Shown one piece after another: positions 1-7,111 of a stretch of 64,000 nt of DNA (its first letter is position 1; every line of letters begins with the position of its first letter). A program made the translations under genes and the position numbers. Source of the DNA: Chitinophagaceae bacterium. GTDB lineage: Bacteria > Bacteroidota > Bacteroidia > Chitinophagales > Chitinophagaceae. Under the pieces are notes generated by a model. The model made no database searches. It was given only the letters and a program-made list of their open reading frames with translations, and was not told the origin of the DNA. The DNA lies in assembly GCA_019638615.1 (NCBI GenBank), contig JAHBTL010000013.1:62001-126000 (forward strand), given 5' to 3'.

Positions 1-269
1 ATACCCGGCAATCGGATAAATAGAAAACGTTATATCTAAGTATTTACCATTAATTAACAGTTAGTTGCTATTATTTATTGTGTGGTAAAAAATTTGAAGG
101 CATGAATAGTGTCATACTAACCAAATTATGCCGGTGTGCTGTTGTAAGACGTGGGACCAGGACGAACTTTTACTTTTGACATTTTTACATTTGACATACA
201 ATAGGTCTCTTATAGAAAGAAACACTTCCTTTTAAGTATATTAGCTACCACAAACCTAAAAAACACTAT
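1..269. other. Left-edge intergenic region, no gene seen
   Basis: No open frame, RNA gene or clear promoter was found here. The stretch around 165-205 is a wordy AT-rich sequence in which TTTTGACAT and ATTTGACAT repeat about 17 bp apart. It resembles in style the dispersed word repeats found in other gaps of this window. The beginning of whatever lies to the left is not visible. Confidence 0.5.
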
Positions 270-842
270 ATGCAAATCATCAGGTCTATCCAAAACAGGA
301 TTTACGAAATAAGGGACGAGCGTGTAATGCTTGATTATGACCTTGCCGGATTATACGAAGTAGAAACAAAAGTTTTTAACCAGGCCATAAAGCGCAATAT
401 AAAACGTTTTCCGACTGATTTTATGTTTCAGCTTACCCGTACTGAATGGAATGGGTTGAAGATCCTGGCAATACCACAATCTGTTGAAATACAAAGCATT
501 GCAAAGGACTGGTCACAAATTGTGACCGGTTCACAAAAACACCGTTCAAAAATCGCTTTGCCCTACGCCTTCACCGAACAAGGCGTTGCCATGCTCAGCG
601 GTATACTCAACAGCGACAGGGCGATTAAAATGAACATAGCGATTATGCGGGCTTTTGTAGAGGTAAGAAGAGTGCTCCTGCAACAAACAGATATTAAAGA
701 ACAGCTCCGGCTGATCCGCGACAGGATTACTGAGCATGATGTACAGCTCAGCCAGATATATGACAGCATAGAAAACCTGCTGGATGAAAAAGCGGCGCAG
801 CGTAAATGGGATGACAGGGAAAGGATCGGGTTTAAAAAGTAG
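270..842 (+). CDS. ORF6N-domain protein
   Basis: A 190-residue protein whose N-terminal ~115 residues match the ORF6N domain, a putative DNA-binding domain first noted in phage antirepressor-like proteins. Visible signatures are an early IRDERVMLDYDLAGLYEV segment (about 15-32), RNIKRFPTDFMFQL (about 42-55) and the conserved LPYAFTEQGVAMLS (about 97-110). The C-terminal ~60 residues are charged and helical, probably a coiled coil. Such genes occur as chromosomal singletons in Bacteroidota and in prophages; their role is not established. No other phage gene is nearby, so this looks like a solitary copy. The ATG at 270 is the only reasonable start. It converges on the aldehyde dehydrogenase gene across a short gap holding a strong hairpin. 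Confidence 0.85.
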   Translation: MQIIRSIQNRIYEIRDERVMLDYDLAGLYEVETKVFNQAIKRNIKRFPTDFMFQLTRTEWNGLKILAIPQSVEIQSIAKDWSQIVTGSQKHRSKIALPYAFTEQGVAMLSGILNSDRAIKMNIAIMRAFVEVRRVLLQQTDIKEQLRLIRDRITEHDVQLSQIYDSIENLLDEKAAQRKWDDRERIGFKK

Positions 843-851
843 TCCCCCGCT

Positions 852-875
852 GTTCGTGGCGTCCTCGCCACGAAC
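852..875. terminator. Palindromic hairpin between convergent genes
   Basis: A perfect 9-bp stem (GTTCGTGGC pairing with GCCACGAAC) with a 6-nt loop lies between the stops of two converging genes, so it could end transcription from both sides. It has no T-run on either strand, so it is not a classical intrinsic terminator and may be a small dispersed palindromic repeat instead. A second GC-rich hairpin with a related CGCCAC core occurs at 30034-30053. Confidence 0.45.
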
Positions 876-902
876 TTCCCACCCGCCTCCGGCGACCCCC
901 CA

Positions 903-2267
903 CTACCCTCTTAAATGATACGCTTTCGGTTGCACAAACGCCCTTATACCATGATAAGACAATGTTGCGCCCAGTCCGGAATTTTTTCTGCCCGACCAGG
1001 GAAGCGCTGCGCTCACCCTGTCGCAGCAGTTCCAGTATACGGTGCCGGTATCCATCTGCTTCATTACTTTTTCGGCGCGATCCAAACTTTTGGAATACAC
1101 GGCTGCTGTTAACCCGTATGGTGTATCCTTCATTAATTCAACAGCTTCGTTATCATCTTTTACTTTTTGTATACCTATTACCGGGCCAAATGATTCTTCC
1201 GTCATCAGCTTCATGCCATGATTCGCGTCTACCACTACGGTAGGTTCAAAAAAATAGCCTTTACCCGGTAACGAACTGCCGCCTGAAAGGATCTTTCCGC
1301 CTTTGGTCCTTGCATCTTCTACCTGCTCTTTTAAAAAAGGAAGCTGCTCTTTACGGCTTACGGGGCCTATGCTTGTTTCCCTGTTAAGCGGGTTACCTGT
1401 AACTAATTTTTTTGCTTCTGTTACAAAAGTATCAACGAATGTATCATATATTTTTTCCTGTACGTATATACGCTCCACCGCGCAGCAACTCTGCCCTGTA
1501 TTATACACCGCACCTTCAAGGGCAGCTTCAGCAACAGCTTTTACATCTTCTACATCATCCATCACATACAAGGGATCTTTACCTCCCAGCTCTAACTGAA
1601 CAGGTACAAGTTTGCCTGCTGTTTGTTCTGCAATATATTTCCCGGTGCGGTAGCTGCCGGTAAAGTAATAGCCATCTAATGGCAAATCAAGCAATACCTG
1701 CCCTACTGCGCCTTTTCCGATCACAATAGCAAAAGCACTTTCGGGAATGCCGGCAAGAAACAATAACCGCTGTATATGTAAACCTGTTAATGTTGAGTAT
1801 TCAGAAGGTTTATATAACACGGCGTTACCGCCGATCAGCGCCGGAATAAACACATTAACTCCAACAAGGTAAGGATAGTTCCATGCGGAAATATTAGCAA
1901 TAACACCCAGCGGCTCATATACTATTTTCTCACGTGTAGCATCTTCCTCGGTTATCCATTCATCGGCCAGCCATTTGGCGGAATTTTTTATAAAATATTC
2001 AATGCGCTTTCTTGCCCCGTTCAATTCATTATAAGATTGCTGGATGGGTTTGCCTACTTCTTTTGTCAGCGTTTCAGCCAGCTCATCTTTGCGCTCATCA
2101 AGCAGTGTATAAAATTTTTCAATGGCGCTGATGCGTTGTGCCAGAGGCACTGTTGCCCACTGTTGCTGCCCTTCTTTTAAAAGCCGGTACTTTTCCTGTA
2201 TGGTTTCAAGAGTGTCTTCTGCCACTTCCTGTATTAGTTCTTCTGTTGCCGGGTTTATGATCTGCAT
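903..2267 (-). CDS. NAD(P)-dependent aldehyde dehydrogenase (predicted gamma-glutamyl-aminoacetaldehyde step)
   Basis: ALDH-superfamily enzyme of 454 residues oxidising an aldehyde to a carboxylate with NAD(P). Visible motifs: the cofactor-fold SAWNYP (about 127-132), KPSE (153-156), the general base Glu in LELGGK (about 225-230), and the nucleophile in GQSCC (Cys261 by the family GQxC spacing). The length is slightly short for the family (about 480), with a trimmed N-terminus, as in succinate-semialdehyde-type members. It is the last gene of the minus-strand cluster that starts with the permease at 7052. A 124-bp repeat-bearing gap separates it from the amidotransferase-type gene. In that context it would oxidise gamma-glutamyl-aminoacetaldehyde to gamma-glutamylglycine. 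The substrate is inferred; the family is certain. Confidence 0.9.
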   Translation of the reverse strand: MQIINPATEELIQEVAEDTLETIQEKYRLLKEGQQQWATVPLAQRISAIEKFYTLLDERKDELAETLTKEVGKPIQQSYNELNGARKRIEYFIKNSAKWLADEWITEEDATREKIVYEPLGVIANISAWNYPYLVGVNVFIPALIGGNAVLYKPSEYSTLTGLHIQRLLFLAGIPESAFAIVIGKGAVGQVLLDLPLDGYYFTGSYRTGKYIAEQTAGKLVPVQLELGGKDPLYVMDDVEDVKAVAEAALEGAVYNTGQSCCAVERIYVQEKIYDTFVDTFVTEAKKLVTGNPLNRETSIGPVSRKEQLPFLKEQVEDARTKGGKILSGGSSLPGKGYFFEPTVVVDANHGMKLMTEESFGPVIGIQKVKDDNEAVELMKDTPYGLTAAVYSKSLDRAEKVMKQMDTGTVYWNCCDRVSAALPWSGRKNSGLGATLSYHGIRAFVQPKAYHLRG

Positions 2268-2275
2268 GTGAATAG

Positions 2276-2391
2276 TTTTAAGTGGTAAGGGATAAGTTGT
2301 AAGAGTGGTTACAGGTTACAAGTTTCAGGTTGCGAGTTTGCTGATCCGCAACAGGCGTTGAGTTTGAATACCTGTAACCGGAAACATGTAA
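2276..2391. repeat. Word-type intergenic repeat with inverted arms
   Basis: The gap between two co-directional genes contains GGTTACAGGT (2307-2316) and its exact reverse complement ACCTGTAACC (2370-2379). The spacer is made of similar words, such as GGTTACAAGTTTCAGGTTGCGAG. It abuts the 3' end of the amidotransferase-type gene. The same vocabulary recurs at 44720-44744. Confidence 0.6.
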
Positions 2392-3090
2392 CTATCCCAC
2401 CACAGCTTCTACAAAAGCTTCCCTTATATTTTTTACAAAGTTACTCTCCTGATCATTCATTCGCTCAGGGTGCCACTGTACAAGGCATAAAAAAGATTTT
2501 CCTTCCGGGTCTTTTCTTTCAAGCGCTTCTACAACGCCATCGGGTGAAAAGGCTGAAACAATCAAGCCTTTGCCAATTATATCAGCGCTTTGATGATGAT
2601 TGCTGTTTACTGTTCCTTCCTGCCTGTGAATAATAGTATACAACCAGGAAGACGGATCAACCATTGTCTTATGATATCGATCTGAGTCATCAGGCAGTTT
2701 TGAGTGATTGAATTTCCCCCAGGTTGGTATATCGGGTATTAGTGTGCCGCCGAAAAAGACATTTGCTATCTGCAATCCGCGGCAAATGCCCAATACCGGT
2801 ATATTGTTCGCTTCGGTATACTTTAATATCTCCAGTTCAAACTCATCCCGTGCTTCATTTACGTCCGTCTCGTAGCAGTATTTATATAGTTCGGGTTTGT
2901 TATAAAATCGCGGATGCACATCTTCACCGCCTGTAAGTACAATCCCCCGGCACTTTTTTATTTCTTCAAAATTTTTTGCCCAGTGGCTTAACTGTATCAC
3001 TTCAACCGCCTCACTATATCCCAGGATCCAGTTGCTGTATTTTAAATATTTGCTGCAGTCGGTAACGCCGATTACAATCTTTTGCGGCAT
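2392..3090 (-). CDS. Class I glutamine amidotransferase-like hydrolase (peptidase C26, PuuD-like gamma-glutamyl amidase)
   Basis: A 232-residue peptidase C26 protein of the gamma-glutamyl-GABA hydrolase type. The nucleophile elbow is GICRGLQ (Cys103). The His-Glu of the triad is in VQWHPE (His207, Glu209), and TGGEDVHP (53-60) matches the family oxyanion/substrate loop. In the Puu putrescine pathway such enzymes cleave a gamma-glutamyl amide to glutamate plus the free acid. Here it probably releases glycine and glutamate from gamma-glutamylglycine (inferred from neighbours). Its start codon directly follows the stop of the upstream alcohol dehydrogenase with no spacer, so the two are almost certainly co-transcribed and translationally coupled. 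Confidence 0.85.
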   Translation of the reverse strand: MPQKIVIGVTDCSKYLKYSNWILGYSEAVEVIQLSHWAKNFEEIKKCRGIVLTGGEDVHPRFYNKPELYKYCYETDVNEARDEFELEILKYTEANNIPVLGICRGLQIANVFFGGTLIPDIPTWGKFNHSKLPDDSDRYHKTMVDPSSWLYTIIHRQEGTVNSNHHQSADIIGKGLIVSAFSPDGVVEALERKDPEGKSFLCLVQWHPERMNDQESNFVKNIREAFVEAVVG

Positions 3091-4239
3091 CTATAACGCT
3101 TTTAAATAAAGTTGTTTAAAATCTTCTCTCGATACCGGCTTGGGATTATTGGGATGTGCAAAATCCGCGAATGCCAGGTCGGCTAGTGTTTCAATATGTT
3201 CCATCTTCACGCCGATATCACGCAAATGGTGGGGTATATTTATTTTGGTATTAAGGTCAAACAAATATTTCACCACTGCTTCGCCGTCTTCCTTTTCCAG
3301 TTCCAATGTTCTGGCAATTGTTTTGAATTTATCTTCAAAACCCGCAATATTAAACTCCATGCCGTAAGGAATATTAACAGCGTTTGCCAGGCCGTGATGC
3401 GTATCGAGCAGTGATGAAAGCGGATGTGCCAAAGAATGCACAACACCTAATCCTTTCTGAAAAGCAATGGCACCCATCATTGAGCCCAGCAGCATTTTGC
3501 TTCTTGATTCAAGATCGGGCCTGTTGGTTGCTGTTTCGAGCGACTCATGTATCAGTTTCATTCCCTGCAAAGCAATGCCATCGCAGATGGGATGATAATT
3601 TTTTGCAAGATATGCTTCCATATTATGCGTGAGCGCATCCATACCCGTAGCCGCGGTGATGGGTGCAGGAATGTTCATGGTAAGCACAGGGTCAGCAAAA
3701 ACAATTTTTGCGAGCAGCTTTGGCGAGAACAATATTTTTTTCTGGTGTGTTTCATCATCGGCAATTATAGCACTGCGGCCTACTTCGCTGCCCGTGCCGG
3801 AAGTGGTGGGTATAGTGATGAAATGCGGCACATCATTGGTTACGTATATATCGCCGCCAATAAGATCGTCATACTTGAATAGATCTTCGCGGTGATTGAT
3901 GCGCAGGAGTATTGCACGGGCAACATCCAACCCGGCTCCGCCACCAATGCCAACTATACTATCACGACCTGTAGCATCCCAAACATCTACCCCCTTGTAT
4001 ACATCTGATTTTACCGGGTTCTTATGAATATCCGAAAATACTTCGGCTGATATATTGTTGTTTGCAAGATCAGTGAGTATGTCTTTAAAGAAGGGCAATT
4101 GTGCCACCACAGGATCAGTAACGATCAACGGTGCTTTTAAATTATTTGCTTTTAAGTACGCAGGTAATTCCTTTACAACATTAGCACCAAAACGTATTGT
4201 AGTAGGAAAATTAAACTGATGAATTTTTTCGAATGACAT
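3091..4239 (-). CDS. Iron-containing alcohol dehydrogenase
   Basis: A 382-residue type III (Fe-ADH) NAD(P)-dependent dehydrogenase. The N-terminal Rossmann-like part has the glycine-rich GIGGGAGLDVA, where most members read GGGSxxD, followed by TTSGTGSEV. The all-helical metal-binding half shows GMDALTHNMEAY and GVVHSLAHPLSS...HHGLANAV, which supply the Asp/His metal ligands. It is placed between a gamma-glutamyl ligase and a gamma-glutamyl hydrolase. An alcohol dehydrogenase there, instead of the flavin amine oxidase of the putrescine pathway, indicates that the gamma-glutamylated substrate carries a free hydroxyl, as gamma-glutamyl-ethanolamide does. That substrate is inferred. Confidence 0.9.
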   Translation of the reverse strand: MSFEKIHQFNFPTTIRFGANVVKELPAYLKANNLKAPLIVTDPVVAQLPFFKDILTDLANNNISAEVFSDIHKNPVKSDVYKGVDVWDATGRDSIVGIGGGAGLDVARAILLRINHREDLFKYDDLIGGDIYVTNDVPHFITIPTTSGTGSEVGRSAIIADDETHQKKILFSPKLLAKIVFADPVLTMNIPAPITAATGMDALTHNMEAYLAKNYHPICDGIALQGMKLIHESLETATNRPDLESRSKMLLGSMMGAIAFQKGLGVVHSLAHPLSSLLDTHHGLANAVNIPYGMEFNIAGFEDKFKTIARTLELEKEDGEAVVKYLFDLNTKINIPHHLRDIGVKMEHIETLADLAFADFAHPNNPKPVSREDFKQLYLKAL

Positions 4240-4358
4240 AATGAATTTGAAATTTCTGATTTGAGATTTTGAATGAGCTATCAGCCATCAGCTTTCAGTT
4301 ATCACGTTATTAACCTGCAACCACCGCTGATACCTGATGGCTGATAGCTGACCGCCCT
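4240..4358. repeat. Intergenic inverted repeat at the 3' end of the ligase gene
   Basis: AGCTATCAGCCATCAG (4276-4291) and its exact reverse complement CTGATGGCTGATAGCT (4334-4349) form a 16-bp stem around a 42-nt loop. It lies just downstream of the stop of the glutamine-synthetase-like gene. The flank also carries ATTTCTGATTTGAGATTT (4252-4269), an 18-mer that recurs exactly at 53873-53890 between unrelated genes. It may stabilise or end the upstream part of the message. Confidence 0.65.
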
Positions 4359-5726
4359 CTAAATAATTTCCAGATACCTCCTCAGCTCCCAATCCGTCAC
4401 CACTTTTGAGAACTGCCGCCATTCCCACTCTCTTGTAGCTGCAAAATGCGCCACAAAAGTCTCGCCAAACAATTCTTTAGCCAGGTCGGAGTTTTTCATT
4501 GCCTGCGTTGCCTGCCACAAATTAGCAGGAAGCACCCCGTTTGTTTTATTTGCATAACCATTGCCGATAGTTGCAGGCGCATGTAATTTCAATTTCTTTC
4601 GCACGCCATATAACCCCGAAGCGAGACAAGCCGCAATGGCCAGGTATGGATTGGAATCAGAGCCCACTACCCGTGTTTCAAGCCTGGCAGATTTTTCACC
4701 GCCCGGCAATGCACGCAAAGCGGTTGTTCTGTTATCTACCGCCCAGGTAAGTGTTGTTGGAGCCCATGCACCTTCTACCAGTCTTTTATAACTATTAACC
4801 GTAGGCGCAAACATGGGTAAAATATATGGCAGGCAATACAACTGCCCCGCTATATAGCTTTCCATTAACGCACTGATATGATTGCTTTTCTTTTTATCGT
4901 AAAACAGGTTTTGTTTCAGGTCGGCAGACCATAGGCTCTGGTGCACATGCCCGCTGCAGCCCGGCAGGCTCTCATTGAACTTTGCCATAAAGGTGGGCAA
5001 TACGCCGTGGCGATACCCTATTTCTTTTACACTGCTTTTAAACAATACAGCCCTGTCTGCGGCCTCCAGAGAATCGGAATAGGTAATAGCAGCTTCATAT
5101 ACTCCCGGGCCGGTTTCCGTATGTATGCCCTCTAATGGTATTTCAAATTTTTTGAGCAGATCAAACAGATCATTAAAAAAAGCATTGCGCTGAGAAGCTC
5201 TTAATACTGAATACCCAAACATGCCGTTGGTCATCGGCTTCAGGTCACGGAATTTCCCTGCATATAATTCATCAGAATTATCAACCAGGTTAAACCATTC
5301 AAATTCCTGTGAGCAATAAGCATGATAGCCTGCTTTCTTTACCTGTGCATTAACCTTTTTCAATAAATTCCTGGGGCATATTTCAGAAGCTGCTCCTTCC
5401 GTATCGAAGTCGGCAAGGAAGAAAGCAATATCGTTATCCCAGGGAATATGCCGGTAAGTTTTCACATCAACCACTGCCGTAGCATCCGGGTAACCTGTAT
5501 GCCAGCCGGTGATTGCGGCATTATCGTATGCCACATCCCCGGCATCCCAGCCAAATACCACATCGCAAAAACCAAAGCCGCTTTCAGCTATGGATCTGAA
5601 CTTTTCAAAGCTGATGACCTTACCACGCAATACCCCGTCAATATCTGTTACTGCTAATTTTACTTTTTGAGTTTTCTTATCAGCAAGCTGTTTCAGCAAT
5701 GCTGATGTTGATGTAACTGAAGGCAT
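4359..5726 (-). CDS. Glutamine synthetase-family gamma-glutamyl-amine ligase (PuuA/GlnA4-like)
   Basis: A 455-residue glutamine synthetase-fold enzyme that is not a housekeeping GlnA. It has the family pocket GCSGHVHQSLW in place of the usual NGSGMH-type loop, the nucleotide/arginine region EGAWAPTT...DNRTTALRA, and ETGPGVYE for metal and glutamate binding. The GlnA adenylylation tyrosine motif is absent. Members of this branch ligate glutamate to amines with ATP: PuuA uses putrescine, and Streptomyces GlnA4 was described as a gamma-glutamyl-ethanolamide synthetase. It follows an ethanolamine-type permease by 3 bp and precedes an alcohol dehydrogenase, so ethanolamine is the best-supported substrate (inferred). 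A short-chain amino alcohol or another primary amine remains possible. Confidence 0.85.
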   Translation of the reverse strand: MPSVTSTSALLKQLADKKTQKVKLAVTDIDGVLRGKVISFEKFRSIAESGFGFCDVVFGWDAGDVAYDNAAITGWHTGYPDATAVVDVKTYRHIPWDNDIAFFLADFDTEGAASEICPRNLLKKVNAQVKKAGYHAYCSQEFEWFNLVDNSDELYAGKFRDLKPMTNGMFGYSVLRASQRNAFFNDLFDLLKKFEIPLEGIHTETGPGVYEAAITYSDSLEAADRAVLFKSSVKEIGYRHGVLPTFMAKFNESLPGCSGHVHQSLWSADLKQNLFYDKKKSNHISALMESYIAGQLYCLPYILPMFAPTVNSYKRLVEGAWAPTTLTWAVDNRTTALRALPGGEKSARLETRVVGSDSNPYLAIAACLASGLYGVRKKLKLHAPATIGNGYANKTNGVLPANLWQATQAMKNSDLAKELFGETFVAHFAATREWEWRQFSKVVTDWELRRYLEII

Positions 5727-5729
5727 GTT

Positions 5730-7052
5730 TTATTTTTTTACAAAAAAGTGAAACCATATATAGCCCGCAAGCAGGATCGCAAAATACACAAAGGCTACGG
5801 TAAGATTTAAGGTGGTCATAGCGATCAGCGAAATTATAGCAATTATCAAAGCAATATAAGGGAAGTAAGGAAAAAAAGGCACTTTGAAAGGGCGTTCAAT
5901 ATCCGGCTCTTTTTTTCGCAACACCAGCACGGTGATCATGGAAAATATATACAGCGTAAGCGCGCCAAAGCAGGCAATGGTAATAATCTCAGATGTTTTT
6001 CCGGTAAGCAAGGCAATAATGCCTACCACCATATTTATAATCAAAGCATTGGCCGGTGTTTTGAATTTGTTATGCACTTTGCCAAAATTCCGGGGAATAT
6101 ATCCAACCCTGCCAAATTCAAAAGTTGCCCTCCCTGCAGCGAGTATAATACCATGAAAGGAGGCTACCAGCCCCATCAGCCCGATTGTTATCAGTAAATG
6201 ATACAGCCACCCGCTGTTACCGGTAATTTTTGCCAGGGCAAGGGGCAAAGGAGAATCTGACGGATCAGCTCCCGGTGATGGGTATACGATAGCTTCCCAG
6301 CCCGCTACGCCTACGGAAGACAGGAAAGTGAGTATGCATAGCACTATTAAGGTTAACAGCGCTGATCCGAAACCGATCAAAATGTTTCTTTGCGGATTTA
6401 TGGCTTCCTCTGCCACGTTTGCCACTCCTTCAATGGCAAGAAAAAACCATATAGCAAAAGGTATGGCAGCCCATGCACCTTTAAAGCCATTGGGGAAAGC
6501 ATTGGCTGTAACATTTCCCCACTCAAAATGTGGCAGGGTAGCGCCGGCGAAAATAAGCAGTTCCACAACAGCAAGAACAGTAATTACAAGTTCAAATGTG
6601 GCCGCCGCTTTTACACCATATATATTCAAGCCGGTAAAAATAATGTAGGCCACTATCGCAATTACCGTAACGGGAACCTGTGGAAAAAAGATATGAAAAT
6701 AAGCGCCAATGGCGGCAGCAATGGCAGGCGGGGCAAAAACAAATTCTATGATCTGTGCCATCCCCGCAATAAAGCCGGCTTCTTTTCCCAAAGCTCTTGT
6801 AGCATAATCAAATACGCCGCCTGCTTTCGGAATGGCGCAGGCCAGCTCGGTATAAGAAAAGGTGAAAGTAATATACAGGATGATGATAAGCAGTGTGGCT
6901 AATCCCAAACCGTAAGTTCCGCCTTCGGCCAAACCCAGGTTCCAGCCGAAATACATGCCTGATATTACATACCCAACACCAAGTCCCCATAACATTAGTG
7001 GTCCGAGCGTACGCGATAAGTGTGCATTAGTTTTTGGTTCTGTAGCCGACAT
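5730..7052 (-). CDS. APC-family amino acid/amine permease, ethanolamine permease type
   Basis: A 440-residue inner-membrane transporter with about 12 hydrophobic segments of the amino acid-polyamine-organocation family. The first helix carries GLGVGYVISGMYFGWNLG, and further on come AIPKAGGVFDYATRALG and FFLAIEGVANVAEEAINP. The last of these is characteristic of ethanolamine permeases of the EutP/Eat branch. It is first in a minus-strand cluster whose downstream enzymes form a gamma-glutamylation catabolic route, so it probably imports the amine that the next gene ligates to glutamate. It shares a 59-bp divergent promoter region with the lamin-tail protein gene. Confidence 0.85.
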   Translation of the reverse strand: MSATEPKTNAHLSRTLGPLMLWGLGVGYVISGMYFGWNLGLAEGGTYGLGLATLLIIILYITFTFSYTELACAIPKAGGVFDYATRALGKEAGFIAGMAQIIEFVFAPPAIAAAIGAYFHIFFPQVPVTVIAIVAYIIFTGLNIYGVKAAATFELVITVLAVVELLIFAGATLPHFEWGNVTANAFPNGFKGAWAAIPFAIWFFLAIEGVANVAEEAINPQRNILIGFGSALLTLIVLCILTFLSSVGVAGWEAIVYPSPGADPSDSPLPLALAKITGNSGWLYHLLITIGLMGLVASFHGIILAAGRATFEFGRVGYIPRNFGKVHNKFKTPANALIINMVVGIIALLTGKTSEIITIACFGALTLYIFSMITVLVLRKKEPDIERPFKVPFFPYFPYIALIIAIISLIAMTTLNLTVAFVYFAILLAGYIWFHFFVKK

Positions 7053-7111
7053 TAAATACAGTTAAGCGTTGAAGTTAGTTAAAGAAGAGCAATTTTATTA
7101 TCTTCAATACT

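Noticed and set aside
6390-6902. Open frame antisense to the permease, 170 codons
   Set aside because: Its composition is that of a shadow frame of the well-supported permease on the other strand, with no signal peptide, motif or promoter.
903-7052. Classification of the cluster as the Puu putrescine pathway
   Set aside because: No PuuB-type flavin amine oxidase is present and an alcohol dehydrogenase takes its place, so an amino alcohol fits better.
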